Shown here: positions 52,860 through 64,000 of the stretch, piece after piece
Numbering within the stretch: the first letter of the stretch is position 1
Layout of the letters: the number at the start of each line of letters is the position of its first letter
Assembly: GCA_000310025.1 (NCBI GenBank)
Contig: FN649734.1
Span: 2,433,291 to 2,497,290 of the forward strand
Direction: 5' to 3'
From: Ectocarpus siliculosus
Taxonomy: Eukaryota; Sar; Phaeophyceae; Ectocarpales; Ectocarpaceae
Length of the DNA stretch: 64,000 nucleotides
Made by a program: the position numbers and the translations under genes
Notes under the pieces: model-generated
What the model saw: the letters and a program-made list of their open reading frames with translations, nothing else
The model's database searches: none
What the model was told of the DNA's origin: nothing

Positions 52860-55260
52860 AGAATTCCAGTCTTCAGGCCGAGTCTATACGGCTTGATTAT
52901 TTCGGAGATTGTTTTTTCTCTCGGTCGGGGGGGGGGGGGGTGGCCTGCACGGAAAAAATGATCAAGATCCAAATTACCGTCTTCGGTTTCTCGCGCTATA
53001 TTTTTTTCTGAAGGGATAAAAGAGGCTGATTTACGTGTTCTTGTGGGTCACATCATGCTTCATTCAGTACACGGTTTTTGGCTCTTGTGCGACCAACAAG
53101 ACACTGAGCGCCCTGTTCATGGGTCGCCTGCAGAGGGCATGTGTATCATCGCACGCTATCGGCTGCAGTTTGTGGATGTCGTCGGCCAAAGGTCTCTCTG
53201 ATGGCATGCGTTGTACACTGATCACCCTCGACTCGGAGCTAGCAGCAGAAAGGCAACGTGCAAAAAAGGCAACACCGAGCCACACCTCGGTTCACGTTTG
53301 CAGGCCGTGTGCAATCAAAACTGGACAATATTACGGTGTTTGCGAAGTTGAAATTTCAGTTTCATCTTGGTCTTTTTGATCCCCCCGAGCGGCGAAGACC
53401 AATGGATCTTTAGGAATTCAATCTTTTGCTTTATGGAGTTGCCCCCAAAGACCGCAGGAAAGCTTGAATTCAGTCTTGCTCATTTTGGTCTTTAAAGCAA
53501 CAATTTTTGATTGGCCTACGCACCCCGAGATACTCCCGACGTCCTCCCGACACCGCCGCACCATCCCGTGGAGCTGCCCAAACACACACACCTTGGCCGC
53601 CGTAGACGACACCATGCATGGCGAACCAACTACAAACAGCAGCAGTGCCGCCAGACCACAGACGGTCAGACAAACGTCGCTGCACCGCACACCCGGTGCG
53701 CATTGCATGCTGCCGACATGGTGCAACTTTTGCTTCATCTTAAATGTTTATGCGTGGACAGAAGCATGCCGCTCTACATGCATGCTCATAATAAGTGACA
53801 CATCAAACCGCGGCGTGAGGAGGGTGAGGCGGTGAGGCGGGCGGCATAGATCTCAGGAGTGCGGCACAGGTGGTGGAGGCGGAGGTGATGGAGATGGGGA
53901 TGCTTCAAGCGGCGTGGGGGCGTGAGGAGCTGCAGCGCGTGCGTCCTGTGGACCGTGCTGTGGTGATTTGTTTGACAGGAAACGATCGACTCCGTCGACG
54001 ACTGACTGCGATATGTATCACAACTTGTTCGCGTGCTGAAGGGGTACGTACACACATACATGCATGCCTCCGCTTTTTGCGGCGCTACGCTTCCCATGCA
54101 CTCCCGGTAACTGAACTGGGCCAACCGCCTGTTCATGAATTAGTTCGTTGCTCCATCAGTATTCTCCATGACTGGGGGTGGGTGAGGGTGCAGTGATAGT
54201 GGAGTAGTAGTAGCCTTGTTGGGGTGAAAGCGGAAGCTCGGAAATATGTTTGGTGTTCCGAGTCGGCTCAACCATCTGTCTGCCGCCGCCGCCAAAGGGG
54301 CTCCGTCGTATTGAACGCAACGTTCTAGGAAATTTTCGCATGTTCAAGACTGAAATATTGCGCTCCGGTCTTCGCAAGCTATTTTTGAAACCAAAATTCA
54401 ATCTTGGGCCGGAATTCCTTCAAACTTCCAAGACTGAAATGGGAGACCATTTCGCAAACACCCTATTCTCTGTTTCTGGGACGCGAGCAGAGGGTATGTG
54501 TATGACCACACGCCACTGCCTGCTGTTTGTGGATGTCGTCGGCCAAAGGCCTCTCTCTGGCATGCGTTGTGGACTGGTCGCGGGTGACACATGGAGCAAA
54601 CACGCGGAGGAACAAGAAAAAAGCCCGAAAAGTCAACACCGCAACACACTTGGTTCACGTTTGCAGGCCGTGTGCAATCAAAATTGGACAGTACGCTCTG
54701 TTTCTGGTACGTGAGCAGAGGGTATGAGTATGACCACACGCCATTGGCTGCAGTTTGTGGATGTCGACGGCTTAAGGCCTCCTCTGGCATGCGTTTTGAA
54801 CTGGTCCCACATACAGCAGGCGCAAAAACGGCTCTGTTCGGCAAAAAGGCAAGAACGTCAGCAGAGCAATGTGGCAGGGTTGACATTTTCGGCTCGTGTG
54901 CGGCCAACACGACGAAGAACGCCCTGAATTTGAGATGCCTGCAGAGGGTTTGTGCATGACCTCATGATATTGGCCTCTGTTTGGCCAGCAGACGGTGTAG
55001 TGCCTCGTTCTGGCACGATCGGGGTGTGACCAGGGGGTACCCCCCCCCATTTCTAACAGCGATATTCCAACAGGATCGCTGTTGGAAAAAGAACCAATTT
55101 TCTAACAGGTCGGCCGGAATCGCTGTTGGAAACTGCGCTGTTGGAATTTGGGCTGTTGGAAAATGCCATTTTCCTACCCGTAAGACGCCCAAATAATTTT
55201 TTTGGGCTCAGAAAAGGACCCCCCCCCCAAACCCAGTCCAGAAAAATCAAGCCGTGATTA
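52860..55260. repeat. Extra direct copy of the palindrome arm, interrupted by an insertion
   Basis: 52860-53334 matches 55262-55735 and 54463-55245 matches 55736-56515, the latter nearly base for base. So one arm of the palindrome is present twice in direct orientation, and the first copy has been split by the 53335-54462 insertion. The right end holds several copies of the word CGCTGTTGGAA. Confidence 0.85.
53335..54462. mobile_element. 1.13-kb insertion with imperfect terminal inverted repeats
   Basis: The ends are GGTGTTTGCGAA and its complement, and pairing continues imperfectly for about 40 bp with TTTCAGT and TCTTGG in both. It sits inside the 52860-55260 repeat at a site that is unbroken in the sister copy near 55736, so it arrived after the duplication or in one copy only. 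Open frames up to 123 codons inside look meaningless, so it is probably non-autonomous. A clean target duplication could not be read. Confidence 0.65.
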
Positions 55261-55261
55261 G

Positions 55262-58200
55262 GCCAGTTGTTAGGCTGAGTCTTACGGTGTGATTATTTCC
55301 GAGATGTTGTTTTTTTTTCGGGGGGGGGGGGGGGGAGGGGTGGCCCGCACGGAAAAAATTATCCAGATCCAAACGACTGTCTTATGGTTCCTCGAGGTAT
55401 ATTTTTTTCTGAAGGGAAAAAAGAGGCTGATTCATGTTCTTGTGAGTCACATCATGCTTCAGTACACGGTTTTGGCTCGTGTGCGACCAACACGACACCG
55501 AGCGCCCTGTTTATGGGTCGCCTGCAGAGGGCATGTGTATCATCGCAACGCCAGTGGCGGAAGTTTGTGGATGTCGTCGGGCAGAGGCCTCTCTCTGATG
55601 GCATGCGTTGTAGACTGATCACACTCGACTCGGAGCAAGCGGCAGAAAAAAAAAGCAACATGCAAAAAAGGCAACACCGAACCACACCTCGATTCACGTT
55701 TGCAGGCCGTGTGCAATCAAAACTGGACAATACGCTCTGTTTCTGGGACGCGAGCAGAGGGTATGTGTATGACCACACGCCACTGCCTGCTGTTTGTGGA
55801 TGTCGTCGGCCAAAAGCCTCTCTCTGGCATGCGTTGTGGACTGGTCGCGGGTGACACATGGAGCAAACACGCGGAGGAACAAGAAAAAAGCCCGAAAAGT
55901 CAACTCCGCAACACACTTGGTTCACGTTTGCAGGCCGTGTGCAATCAAAACTGGACAACACGCTCTGTTTCTGGTACGCGAGCAGAGGGTATGAGTATGA
56001 ACACACGCCATTGGCTGCAGTTTGTGGATGTCGACGGCTTAAGGCCTCTGTCTGGCATGCGTTTTGAACTGGTCCCACATACAGCAGGCGCAAAAACAGC
56101 TCTGTTCGGCAAAAAGGCAAGAACGTCAGCAGAGCAATGTGGCAGGGTTGACATTTTCGGCTCGTGTGCGGCCAACACGACGAAGAACGCGCTAAATTTG
56201 AGATACCTGCAGAGGGTTTGTGCATGACCTCATGATATTGGCCTCTGTTTGGCCAGCAGACGGTGTAGTTCCTCGTTCTGGCACGATCGGGGTGTGACCA
56301 GGGGGTACCCCCCCCCATTTCTAACAGCGATATTCCAACAGGATCGCTGTTGGAAAATGGGCCAATTTTCTAACAGGCCGGCCGGAATCGCTGTTGGAAA
56401 CTGCGCTGTTGGAATTTGGGCTGTTGGAAAATGCCATTTTCCTACCCATAAGACGCCCAAATAATTTTTTTGGCTCAGAGAAGGACCGCCCCCCCAAATT
56501 CAATCAGGAAATAATTACACCGTAAGACTCAGCCTTATGGTAAATTTTCCGATTTGGAATCCCGATATTACGCCTTTTACAGCCAAACCCCCATGAGGCC
56601 GCAGGAGTTCTGCGTACGTCGTTGGAAATGCTCACAAAAGCGGTTTGGCACTCAGTACTCGCCTCACAGAGACCCGTTAGCATTCAAACCTTCGAGGCCG
56701 CGTAGAGCATTGCTGTGAGCCTCTTCGAGCCAAGTTTGGGGAGCTGCGGTGCAGTGTGTGTTCACCATGCTTGGTAAAATAGGAATTCCAATTAGGAATT
56801 GCTGGACGATCCGGGTGGGAATTCCTCATGAATTTCCCAACTGGAATTGGTTGGAATTCCAAATTGGGAATCGTGAATTTGCTTTCATATCATTGCATAC
56901 TCTATGCACACTACACTCTAGCTGCCCAAACTTGGCTCCGAGAAGCTCACTGTCGTGGAGTGTACAGCCTTATCGGTTAGATGGCAAACAGGGGTCTGTG
57001 TGGCGAGAACGAACTGACAAAGCGCTTTGCTGCTCTCTGCTTGCTGCCCAGTACGCAGACCTCCTACTTTTAGGGAGTGGTGGAGCACTATCTGCCGATC
57101 CTCCGGATTCCAAATCGGAAAAATTCTCCATAACAACTGGCCTTAGGCCTTTCCCCATTCTTTTTTTTTCTATTTTGTTTCTGCTCTTTTTTTTCCGTGA
57201 GCATATGCTTATTTTTTTTTCTCCTGCCCCCTACTTCTGCCCTTTCTGTGGGGGACGATGATATGCTTAAAATGCCTTTTTATGCTCCTCATTATGCTTT
57301 TTGGATACGGTTAGTGCCCGCGCGATTTTTTTCTCTACTTATTTTTTTTCAAATCGCTTAGGGTTAGGGTCAGTCAAAGTCGCTCCATATTAGTCCATAA
57401 ACGATTGATTCAACCCCCGAGAGCTAGGAGCGAGCCTGAAATCACGTCCTATCCACCATATTTTGTGGCCTGAACCGAAAAATGGACGAATATGCTCGAA
57501 ATGTGGACACATATTCTCCTTTCTACTACGATATATATGCACGAGCATTGCTCTTTCCGGAATATGCTTTTGTTTATGCTCATATAGGCCAACTATGCCA
57601 AAAGTTCTGCTCGCAGAATGGGGAAAGGCCTAGCTGTGATGATAAGACTCCAGGCCGAGTCTTACGTCGTGATTAGGCCAGTTGTTAGATTTTCCAAGAT
57701 TGGAATCCGGGGAGTCGACAGAAAATGGTCAGCCACCCCACAAAAGAGGAGGTCTGCGTACTGGATAGCAAGCAGAGCCCACCATGGAACTTCGTTACTT
57801 AATCCTCGCCTCACAGAGACCTGTTCCTTATCAAACCACCGAGGCTGTACAGTCCACTGCTGTGAGCTTTGCGGAGCAAAGTTTGGGCAGCTAGAATGTA
57901 GTGTGCACAGAGTAGCCTCGGATATGAAAGCAAATTCACAAGTCCCAGATTGGAATTTCAACCAATTCCAGTTTGGCATCCATGAGGAATTCCCACGCAG
58001 GATCGTCCAATATTCCCAGATTGAAATCCTAGTTGTCCAACCATGATGAACACACACTCCACCCCAGCTCCCCAAACTTGACTCTGAGAGGCTCACAGCA
58101 ATGTAGTCTACAGCCTCGAAGGTTTGATCACAAACGCGTTTCTGTGAGGCGAGTACTGATTGACAAAGCGCTTTGGTGTGCTTTTCCCACCAAGTGCGCA

Positions 58201-59515
58201 GAACCCCTCCTGACGCATGGGAGTTTGGATGTAAAAGGAATAATATCGGGATTCCCAGTTGGGAATTCTTTCCATAACAACTAGCCTTATTTCGGGAATT
58301 TTTTTTGGGGGGGTCCTTTTCTCAGCCCAAATAATTATTTGAGCGTCTTACGCGGAGGAATTTGGCCATTTCCAAACGCTCGAATTCCAAATCGCCGAAT
58401 ATTTCCTAGGATCTCAGCTGCCACGTTGGAAAATAGGCCCATTTTCCAAACTGGACCGGCTGATAATATCCAGTTTGGAATTGGGGGGGTTACCCCCTGG
58501 TCACACCTCGATCGTGCCAGAACGAGGAACTACACCGTCTGCTGGCCAAACAGAGGCCAGTATCATGAGGTCATGCACAAACCCTCTGCAGGCATCTAAA
58601 ATTCAGGGCGTTCTTCATTGTGTTGGCCGCACACGAGCCGATAACGTCAACTCTCCTACATTGCTCTGCTGACGTTCTTGCCTTTCGGCCGAACAGAGCC
58701 GTTTTTGCGCTGTGTGACCAGTCAAAACGCACGCCAGAGAGAGGCTTTACGCCATCGACATCCACAAACTGCAGCCAGTGGCGTGTGATCATATACATAC
58801 CCTCTGCTCGCGTCCCAGAAACAGATCGTATTGTCCAGTTTGGATTGCACATGGCCTGAAAACAAACGTGAACCGAAAGTTGCGGTGTTGACTTTTTGGA
58901 CTTTTTTTTTGTTCCGCGCGTGTTTGCTCCGTGTGTCACCCGCGACCAGTCCACAACGCATGCCAGAGAGAGGCTTTCGGCCGATGACATCCACAAACAG
59001 CAGGCAGTAGCGTGTGATCATACACATACCCTCTGCTCGCGTCCCAGAAGCAGAGCGTATTGTCCAGTTTTGATTGCACACGGCCCGTAAACGTGAACCG
59101 AGGTGTGGTTCGGTGTTGCCTTTTTTGGACGTTGCCTTTTTTTCCCGGTTGCTCCGAGCGTGATCAGTGTACAACGCATGCCATCAGAGAGAGGCCTTTG
59201 GCCGACGACATCCACAAACTGCAGTCACTGGGGTGCGATGATACACATGCACTCTGGAGGCAACCCAAAAAAAACAGGGCGCTCGGTGTCTTGCTGGTCG
59301 CACACAAGCCAAAACCGTGAACTGAAGCATGTTGTGACCCACAAAGACTTGAATCGGCCTTTATTTTCCCTGAGAAAAAAATCTGTCTCGAGGAACCGAA
59401 GAAGGTCGCTTGGATCCAGACAATTTTTCCCTTGCAGACCACCCCCCCTCGACCGAGAGCAAAAAAACATCTCCGAAATAATCACGACGTAACACTCGGC
59501 CTCACAAGTCTCAAA
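55262..59515. repeat. Giant palindrome of about 4.2 kb
   Basis: The left arm (about 55262-57160) is the reverse complement of the right arm (about 57617-59515). Both ends carry the word GTGATTATTTC.GAGATGTT after GAG(T)CTTACG-like bases; the inner borders are GGCCTTTCCCCATTCT and its complement near 57147 and 57617. Each arm holds about three tandem units of 225-230 bp (units start near 55468, 55703, 55930 and 56158) sharing GTTTGTGGATGTCG and TCTGGCATGCGTT. The AT-rich spacer of about 450 bp includes TTAGGGTTAGGG. Several open frames of 170-290 codons run through the units on both strands, but none resembles a transposase. It looks like a fold-back element or an inverted duplication. Confidence 0.85.
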
Positions 59516-59627
59516 AGACCACAGTAACATATATTTTGTTATTTGAGAGAAAAAGTTATGACAGGTGTGAGACTGATTTTCTCAACGCCCATGAAATCCC
59601 AGGGGGTTCGTTCTTGGCGGTGACCTT

Positions 59628-60070
59628 GCGTGACCACAATCTCACGTAGCCCGAAGCCTTGCCGCTCGCCTCGTCGAGTTGACGGAATGGCGGCAGCTGC
59701 AGTACAACACAAGGTTCAAATCAAGTGGTTTCCGAGCGCTATATAAGAATCAAGTCATATTTCGTCAGGTAGGATGAGAGACAAAATAAAAACAGGGAGT
59801 TCGAAAGAAGCAAGGCTGCTGGTTTGTAGCCACGCAGCTAGAGAATCAGCGTGACCACAATCTCACGTAGCCCGAAGCCTTGCCGCTCGCCTCGTCGAGT
59901 TGACGGAATGGCGGCAGCTGCAGTACAACACAAGGTTCAAATCAAGTGGTTTCCGAGCGCTATATAAGAATCAAGTCATATTTCGTCAGGTAGGATGAGA
60001 GACAAAATAAAAACAGGGAGTTCGAAAGAAGCAAGGCTGCTGGTTTGTAGCCACGCAGCTAGAGAATCAG
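59628..60070 (+). repeat. 221-bp near-perfect tandem duplication
   Basis: The unit starting GCGTGACCACAATCTCACGT occurs at 59628-59848 and 59849-60070 with no difference that I can see. Each copy holds GCGCTATATAAGAATC, a TATA-like box. It directly abuts the fold-back structure to the right. Confidence 0.95.
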
Positions 60071-60093
60071 GCACCTCGAGCCCTGCAGAGTGC

Positions 60094-62100
60094 TGTGGAC
60101 GCAGCGCACCTGGGTAGTAGTAGTAGTAGTTCACGGTGGGAAGCCGCCTTTGGATATCTACATGTCTTAAGATATGGTAGATTGGGGTTTCTATCTGCCT
60201 GGTTGGCATGTTGGCTTGAGAGAGAAAGATAGATCGAGAGGGAGCGATCGTGTGAAAAAATATACGCGTTTACCATCACAAAGGAGGTCAATCAACCAGC
60301 CCCCCGAGACCACACGGGGAGGATTCTGGTCCTAGGCCCTGCCTGACTTCAGGCATGTCTACAGTTATGACCGGGCAGGGGTCATAAACAAATTCTCGTG
60401 ACGACAGCAGTGCAGCTGCTTCAATTCAAACCCAACCCCAGGTACACTTCGCCAATCTTGAGATTAACTGTTTGATTGCGAGCGCGGTCCCGACCAGGGC
60501 TGAAGGAAAGCCCCGTCGTCGTGTCGTCGTCACTAAACTCTACCAGTCGCCCATCAAATCAAAAACAACCGTTCTTCCTGGGCAGCTCAACCGGTACAGA
60601 AGATAGAAACCAAAAACTTGGCGAGGATTGAGAAGGTCGAGCTGAAAACATGAAGGAACAATACGTATCAAGTCTCCAAGCCAATCGAGAGGTTGTGATA
60701 GAAATTTAGCTAAGAAACAGCCAGTCTCAAGAATAGATCGAGCTCGCGAGCTAAAAACACACATACGCACAGACACAGACACATTACACATGCACATACA
60801 CATAAAACAAAGGCAACGTTCCTATCAGCCAGGGGCGGCAATATCCATGCCACATGATTCGTCTACATTCCGCAAGATACCTCGCACGAAGGGACTACTT
60901 CGGCGCAGCTGAAGTCACCAAGATCCACAAACAACTCCCAAAGGTGTCGTGTAGTGTATGGACAAGAGAGCCATATGCCCTCCGTTGACCGCCTAGGGCA
61001 GCCTCCCCAGGGTGTGAGGGGGGAGGCTAGGCCCCAAAGCCCCCATAGAAGGGGGTAGAAGGGAAGACAAGAGAGGAGAGTATCTTATGTGCAGATATCA
61101 ACAGAGGCCTCCCATATGGAACAACAAGGGCGTACCATCAACATCCCAACTACCATATCTGGGCCCCTAGCAGAGCTCTGTCCACAATGCCCCCGATAAG
61201 CTTGATAACAAAACTCGGCTCTGACTACAAAACCAAAAACATGGACAAAGCGCGGGCATTGAATAATAACTCGCCATGAACTGTCAAATCGCCTAAGCAA
61301 CAACAAGCAAACAGCCTTGTACGCAAAAGCAGATGGAAATCTCACGCAAACGTCAAGTCCCAAAAGTATCTTTCGGAACGTTGACCAGCAATGTTACGTA
61401 CGTGCTGTCACGAACGCCGTCATCGTCGATGAAACCCCCCCCCACTATATTTTACTGTACGCAAGTACTCTCGAAAATACGTAGTCCCAGATGTTTCGCC
61501 AGCCTTAAACAACCTTGTCAGGTAGCCGCCAAAACCCCAACCACGGTAAGGCATACCCGATTTGGCGTCAAGCATGATCTCAAATCAAAACCAGCAACGT
61601 AGAAAATGTACCCCGGAACAGCAGGCACGCTCCACAAGCGCTGTGGACAGGGCTCTGCTAGGGGCCCAGATATGGTGGTTGGGGGTGTTGATAGTACCCC
61701 CTTGTTGTCCCATATGCGGGGCCTCTGTTGATGTCTGTATATAATAATATTCTCCTTCTTGTTTTCCCACCCCCCTCTATGGGGGCATGGGGGCCTAGCC
61801 TCCCCCCTCACACCCTGGGGAGGCTTCCTGTAGACACGCCTGAAGTCAGGCAGGGCCTAGGACCAGTATCCTCCCCCCGTGGCCTCGGGGGGCTGGTCAA
61901 TTCACCTCCTTGGTGATGGTAAACACAGTGTATTATTATTGCACACGAGTCTCGTCTCTCTCTCTCCATCTATCTCTCTCCTCTGCCAACATGCCAACCA
62001 GGCAGATAGAAACCCCAATCTACCATATATTTGACATGCATACATATCCGACGGCAGCTTCCCACCGTGAATTACTGCTACCCAGGTGCGCTGCGTCCAC
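60094..62100. repeat. Fold-back element with a split left arm
   Basis: The right arm is continuous (about 61620-62100). Its complement on the left is in two pieces, 60094-60362 and 60995-61197, separated by about 630 bp of unrelated sequence. Shared words include GTGGACGCAGCGCACC, CTAGGCCCTGCCTGACTTCA and GGGCCCCTAGCAGAGC. The loop is about 420 bp. No protein domain is recognised. Confidence 0.8.
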
Positions 62101-62769
62101 AATGCCCCCAAAGCTAATTACTACCGGAGTAGACACGAATCAGCTTGAACTCAAACAGCAGTAGGCACCTGGTTGTACTCAAGAAGAAAACGACAGCGGT
62201 ATTTGTCAATGATAAACACCCGTACATGGCGATATCATGCCTGACTAAATAATGCCACACCAATTCGTCAGTCAGCGCAAGTGTTCAACCTCCCATGCAA
62301 AACGTAGAATGCCTCCATTCAACAGTGAAGGACCTCGACGCTTCAAACGACAAACACGCACGTGTCGGACGACCACACAAGATTGGCTAAGTCCGGTAGA
62401 CACGCGTACAGAGAAACTTACGCAATGGATGGATGACCAACACACAGCAAACAACGCGAAATGGGCAAAGTTGCCACATGCAAGGAAAATGATGAAAACA
62501 AAACAACAACCCAGAGGCAACGCTGAAAACTGTTACGAGGCGCTTCCAGGGTTGAGTTGAAATATCTCGAAATACCAAACATACATGGCGAAACGATCGG
62601 CATGATCGTTGAACAAGCCAATGTCGCGAAATTAGACAAACGTACGTAGCTCGCGAAGAAATATCACCAACACGCTGTCATAAGGCGGCCTCCACGCTGT
62701 TCAATCACATGCAAAAGACAGGCACGTCACAACATAAATGCGCCGCAAGCTGAAGAATGTACAGAAACA
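62101..62769. other. No gene recognised
   Basis: Between the fold-back element and the Gypsy element. No clear LTR was found here, although the 3' LTR of the Gypsy element would be expected in this direction. Confidence 0.4.
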
Positions 62770-62907
62770 GTCAGCGAAGAAATGCTATCAATGCTCGACA
62801 AGATAGCCCTCACTCAACTCAAACAAATGAAACACAAATGCGAAAGAAGTCAGCGAAGAAATGCTATCAATGCTCGACAAGATAGCCCTCACTCAACTCA
62901 AACAAAT
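62770..62907 (+). repeat. 79-bp tandem duplication beside the Gypsy element
   Basis: The unit starting GTCAGCGAAGAAATGCTATC occurs from 62770 and again from 62849, the second copy ending near 62907. Confidence 0.9.
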
Positions 62908-62910
62908 ATA

Positions 62911-64000
62911 TCACAGGGCAATGCCGTATTGTCGCTTCAACTGAGCCCGAAACGTTTTCGGCAGACCCAGCCGCCGCAGCTTGGATTTGACGAACTGCGG
63001 CGCGGCATCCCACACCTTGGACAACTCTTCCCAGGTATTCTCTTCCTTGTCGAATCCGACCCACTCTACTTCCACGTCGAACCCAGGGCCATCTTCCGCC
63101 ACTAACATGTCCACGATCGCCGCCATCTCGAACTCCCCCTGCGTGAAAGCATGATGAAAGACCTTCTTCAACTCGGCCGTGATTTCGAGAGCGGCATCGG
63201 CGTAGAACCGCAAACGCGCGACATGGACGTCCCGAACTTCCCCCGACACGATGTTCTGGACTCCGTACACATGCAGTCTCTTGGCGGCGACAATCCTCCA
63301 CGGCCCCGTCCAGGTCATGAGAAGTTTCGGTGTCGAACCACGCCGGCGAACACGCGCCACCAACACGTAGTCCCCCACCACGAAGTCGGGCAGGCTCCCA
63401 ACTCGCGCAGACGCCCGGTGCTTCCTCCAACTCGCCTGCACCTTGTCGAGAACTTCCTTGTGCAGGTAACGTTAGGCCTCGACGACGTGCTGCACCTTCA
63501 GTCGCAAAGACTTCCCATCCAGGACGTCTACCTTTCATTCGGCGCCTATGGACAACGTCAAAGTGTAAAGCGCGGTGCGTGGCGCTCTACCAAACATGAC
63601 GCGGTACGGCGTCGAGCCGTATCGTTCGCGGAAAGCGGTGTTCAACGCCCATTGCACAGCTGGTACCAGATCAACCCAGTCACGAGTACTCCTCCGCTCT
63701 TCCTGAATCATGGCCTTGAGCGTACGAACCACCTCGCGCATCATGCGCTCGCACGTACCGTTAGACCAGGGAGAGTTGGCGACTAAAATTTTCCGGTCAA
63801 CACCGAGTGCAGTCTCAAGGGCAGCCATCATGTGATTTTTGAAATGGGAAGCGGTATCACTCTCCCAAACCTCCGGCACACCCAAGAACTTACACCACGT
63901 CAGGAGATGTTGCGCAGTCACGCGGGCAGTGCATGCCCCGGTGGGCTCCAGCCAAACCCAGTTGGACATGTCGTCCATCATGACCAAAATGTACTTGAAC
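62911..64000 (-). mobile_element. Ty3/Gypsy (chromovirus-type) LTR retrotransposon, 3' end of pol
   Basis: Fossil element on the minus strand, entering from the right window edge, so only its 3' part is visible. Parts: integrase core (about 63535-63990, with NSPWSNGTCERMMREVVRTL), integrase C-terminal region (about 63150-63440) and a chromodomain near the end (about 62915-63080, EVEWVGFDKEENTWEELSKV). A chromodomain at the integrase C-terminus marks the chromovirus branch. The coding region appears broken at least once in the visible part. Long open stretches suggest a fairly young copy. No LTR was identified in the window. Confidence 0.9.

Noticed and set aside
55452-56318. 288-codon open frame on the minus strand in the palindrome arm
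   Set aside because: It reads through tandem units whose length is near a multiple of three; the plus strand is equally open, the right-arm copy is not open in the same way, and no domain is seen.

Overview
The window looks like nuclear DNA of a photosynthetic stramenopile (ochrophyte), most like a brown alga or a close relative. The grounds are: (i) genes cut into many short exons by GT-AG introns, up to 16 exons; (ii) plastid presequences of the heterokont type, with a signal peptide ending in an A-F motif (GSAFLQP in IspG, GADAFVHP in the lumen protein); (iii) plant/algal-type IspG with the large insertion and a plastid-type ThiC; (iv) mid-range GC and introns rich in CTG/CAG runs and young repeats. 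The species cannot be fixed from the sequence alone.

Layout. 1-4.3 kb: no firm gene; a 223-bp inverted-repeat element and a SINE relic. 4.3-7.0 kb (+): five-exon sugar-porter-type transporter. 7.0-13.2 kb: repeats and a few exon-like stretches on the minus strand. 13.2-18.4 kb: a decayed LINE with a second LINE 3' end, another repeat and a SINE nested in it, bracketed by copies of one dispersed repeat; a 100-N gap lies at 18505-18604. 19.1-20.0 kb: a fold-back repeat with a second copy at 41.7-42.4 kb. 21.6-27.0 kb (+): nine-exon thiC. 27.4-28.3 kb (-): small two-exon coiled-coil gene, divergent from 28.6-37.8 kb (+): sixteen-exon ispG. 38.5-40.8 kb (-): thylakoid-lumen protein, divergent from 41.1-51.5 kb (+): twelve-exon aldo-keto reductase whose 4.3-kb second intron is full of repeats and holds the second 100-N gap (42777-42876). 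51.9-62.1 kb: a repeat island with at least three large fold-back structures, the largest a palindrome of about 4.2 kb. 62.9-64.0 kb (-): the 3' end of a Ty3/Gypsy element with integrase and chromodomain, running off the window.

Function. ThiC (pyrimidine half of thiamin) and IspG (penultimate step of the MEP isoprenoid pathway) are both plastid [4Fe-4S] enzymes and lie 1.7 kb apart on the same strand. The lumen protein also belongs to the plastid. The transporter and the reductase are ordinary membrane and cytosolic metabolic genes. Gene models were built by joining exons by eye from reading frame, splice sites and family knowledge; every junction named was checked for phase.
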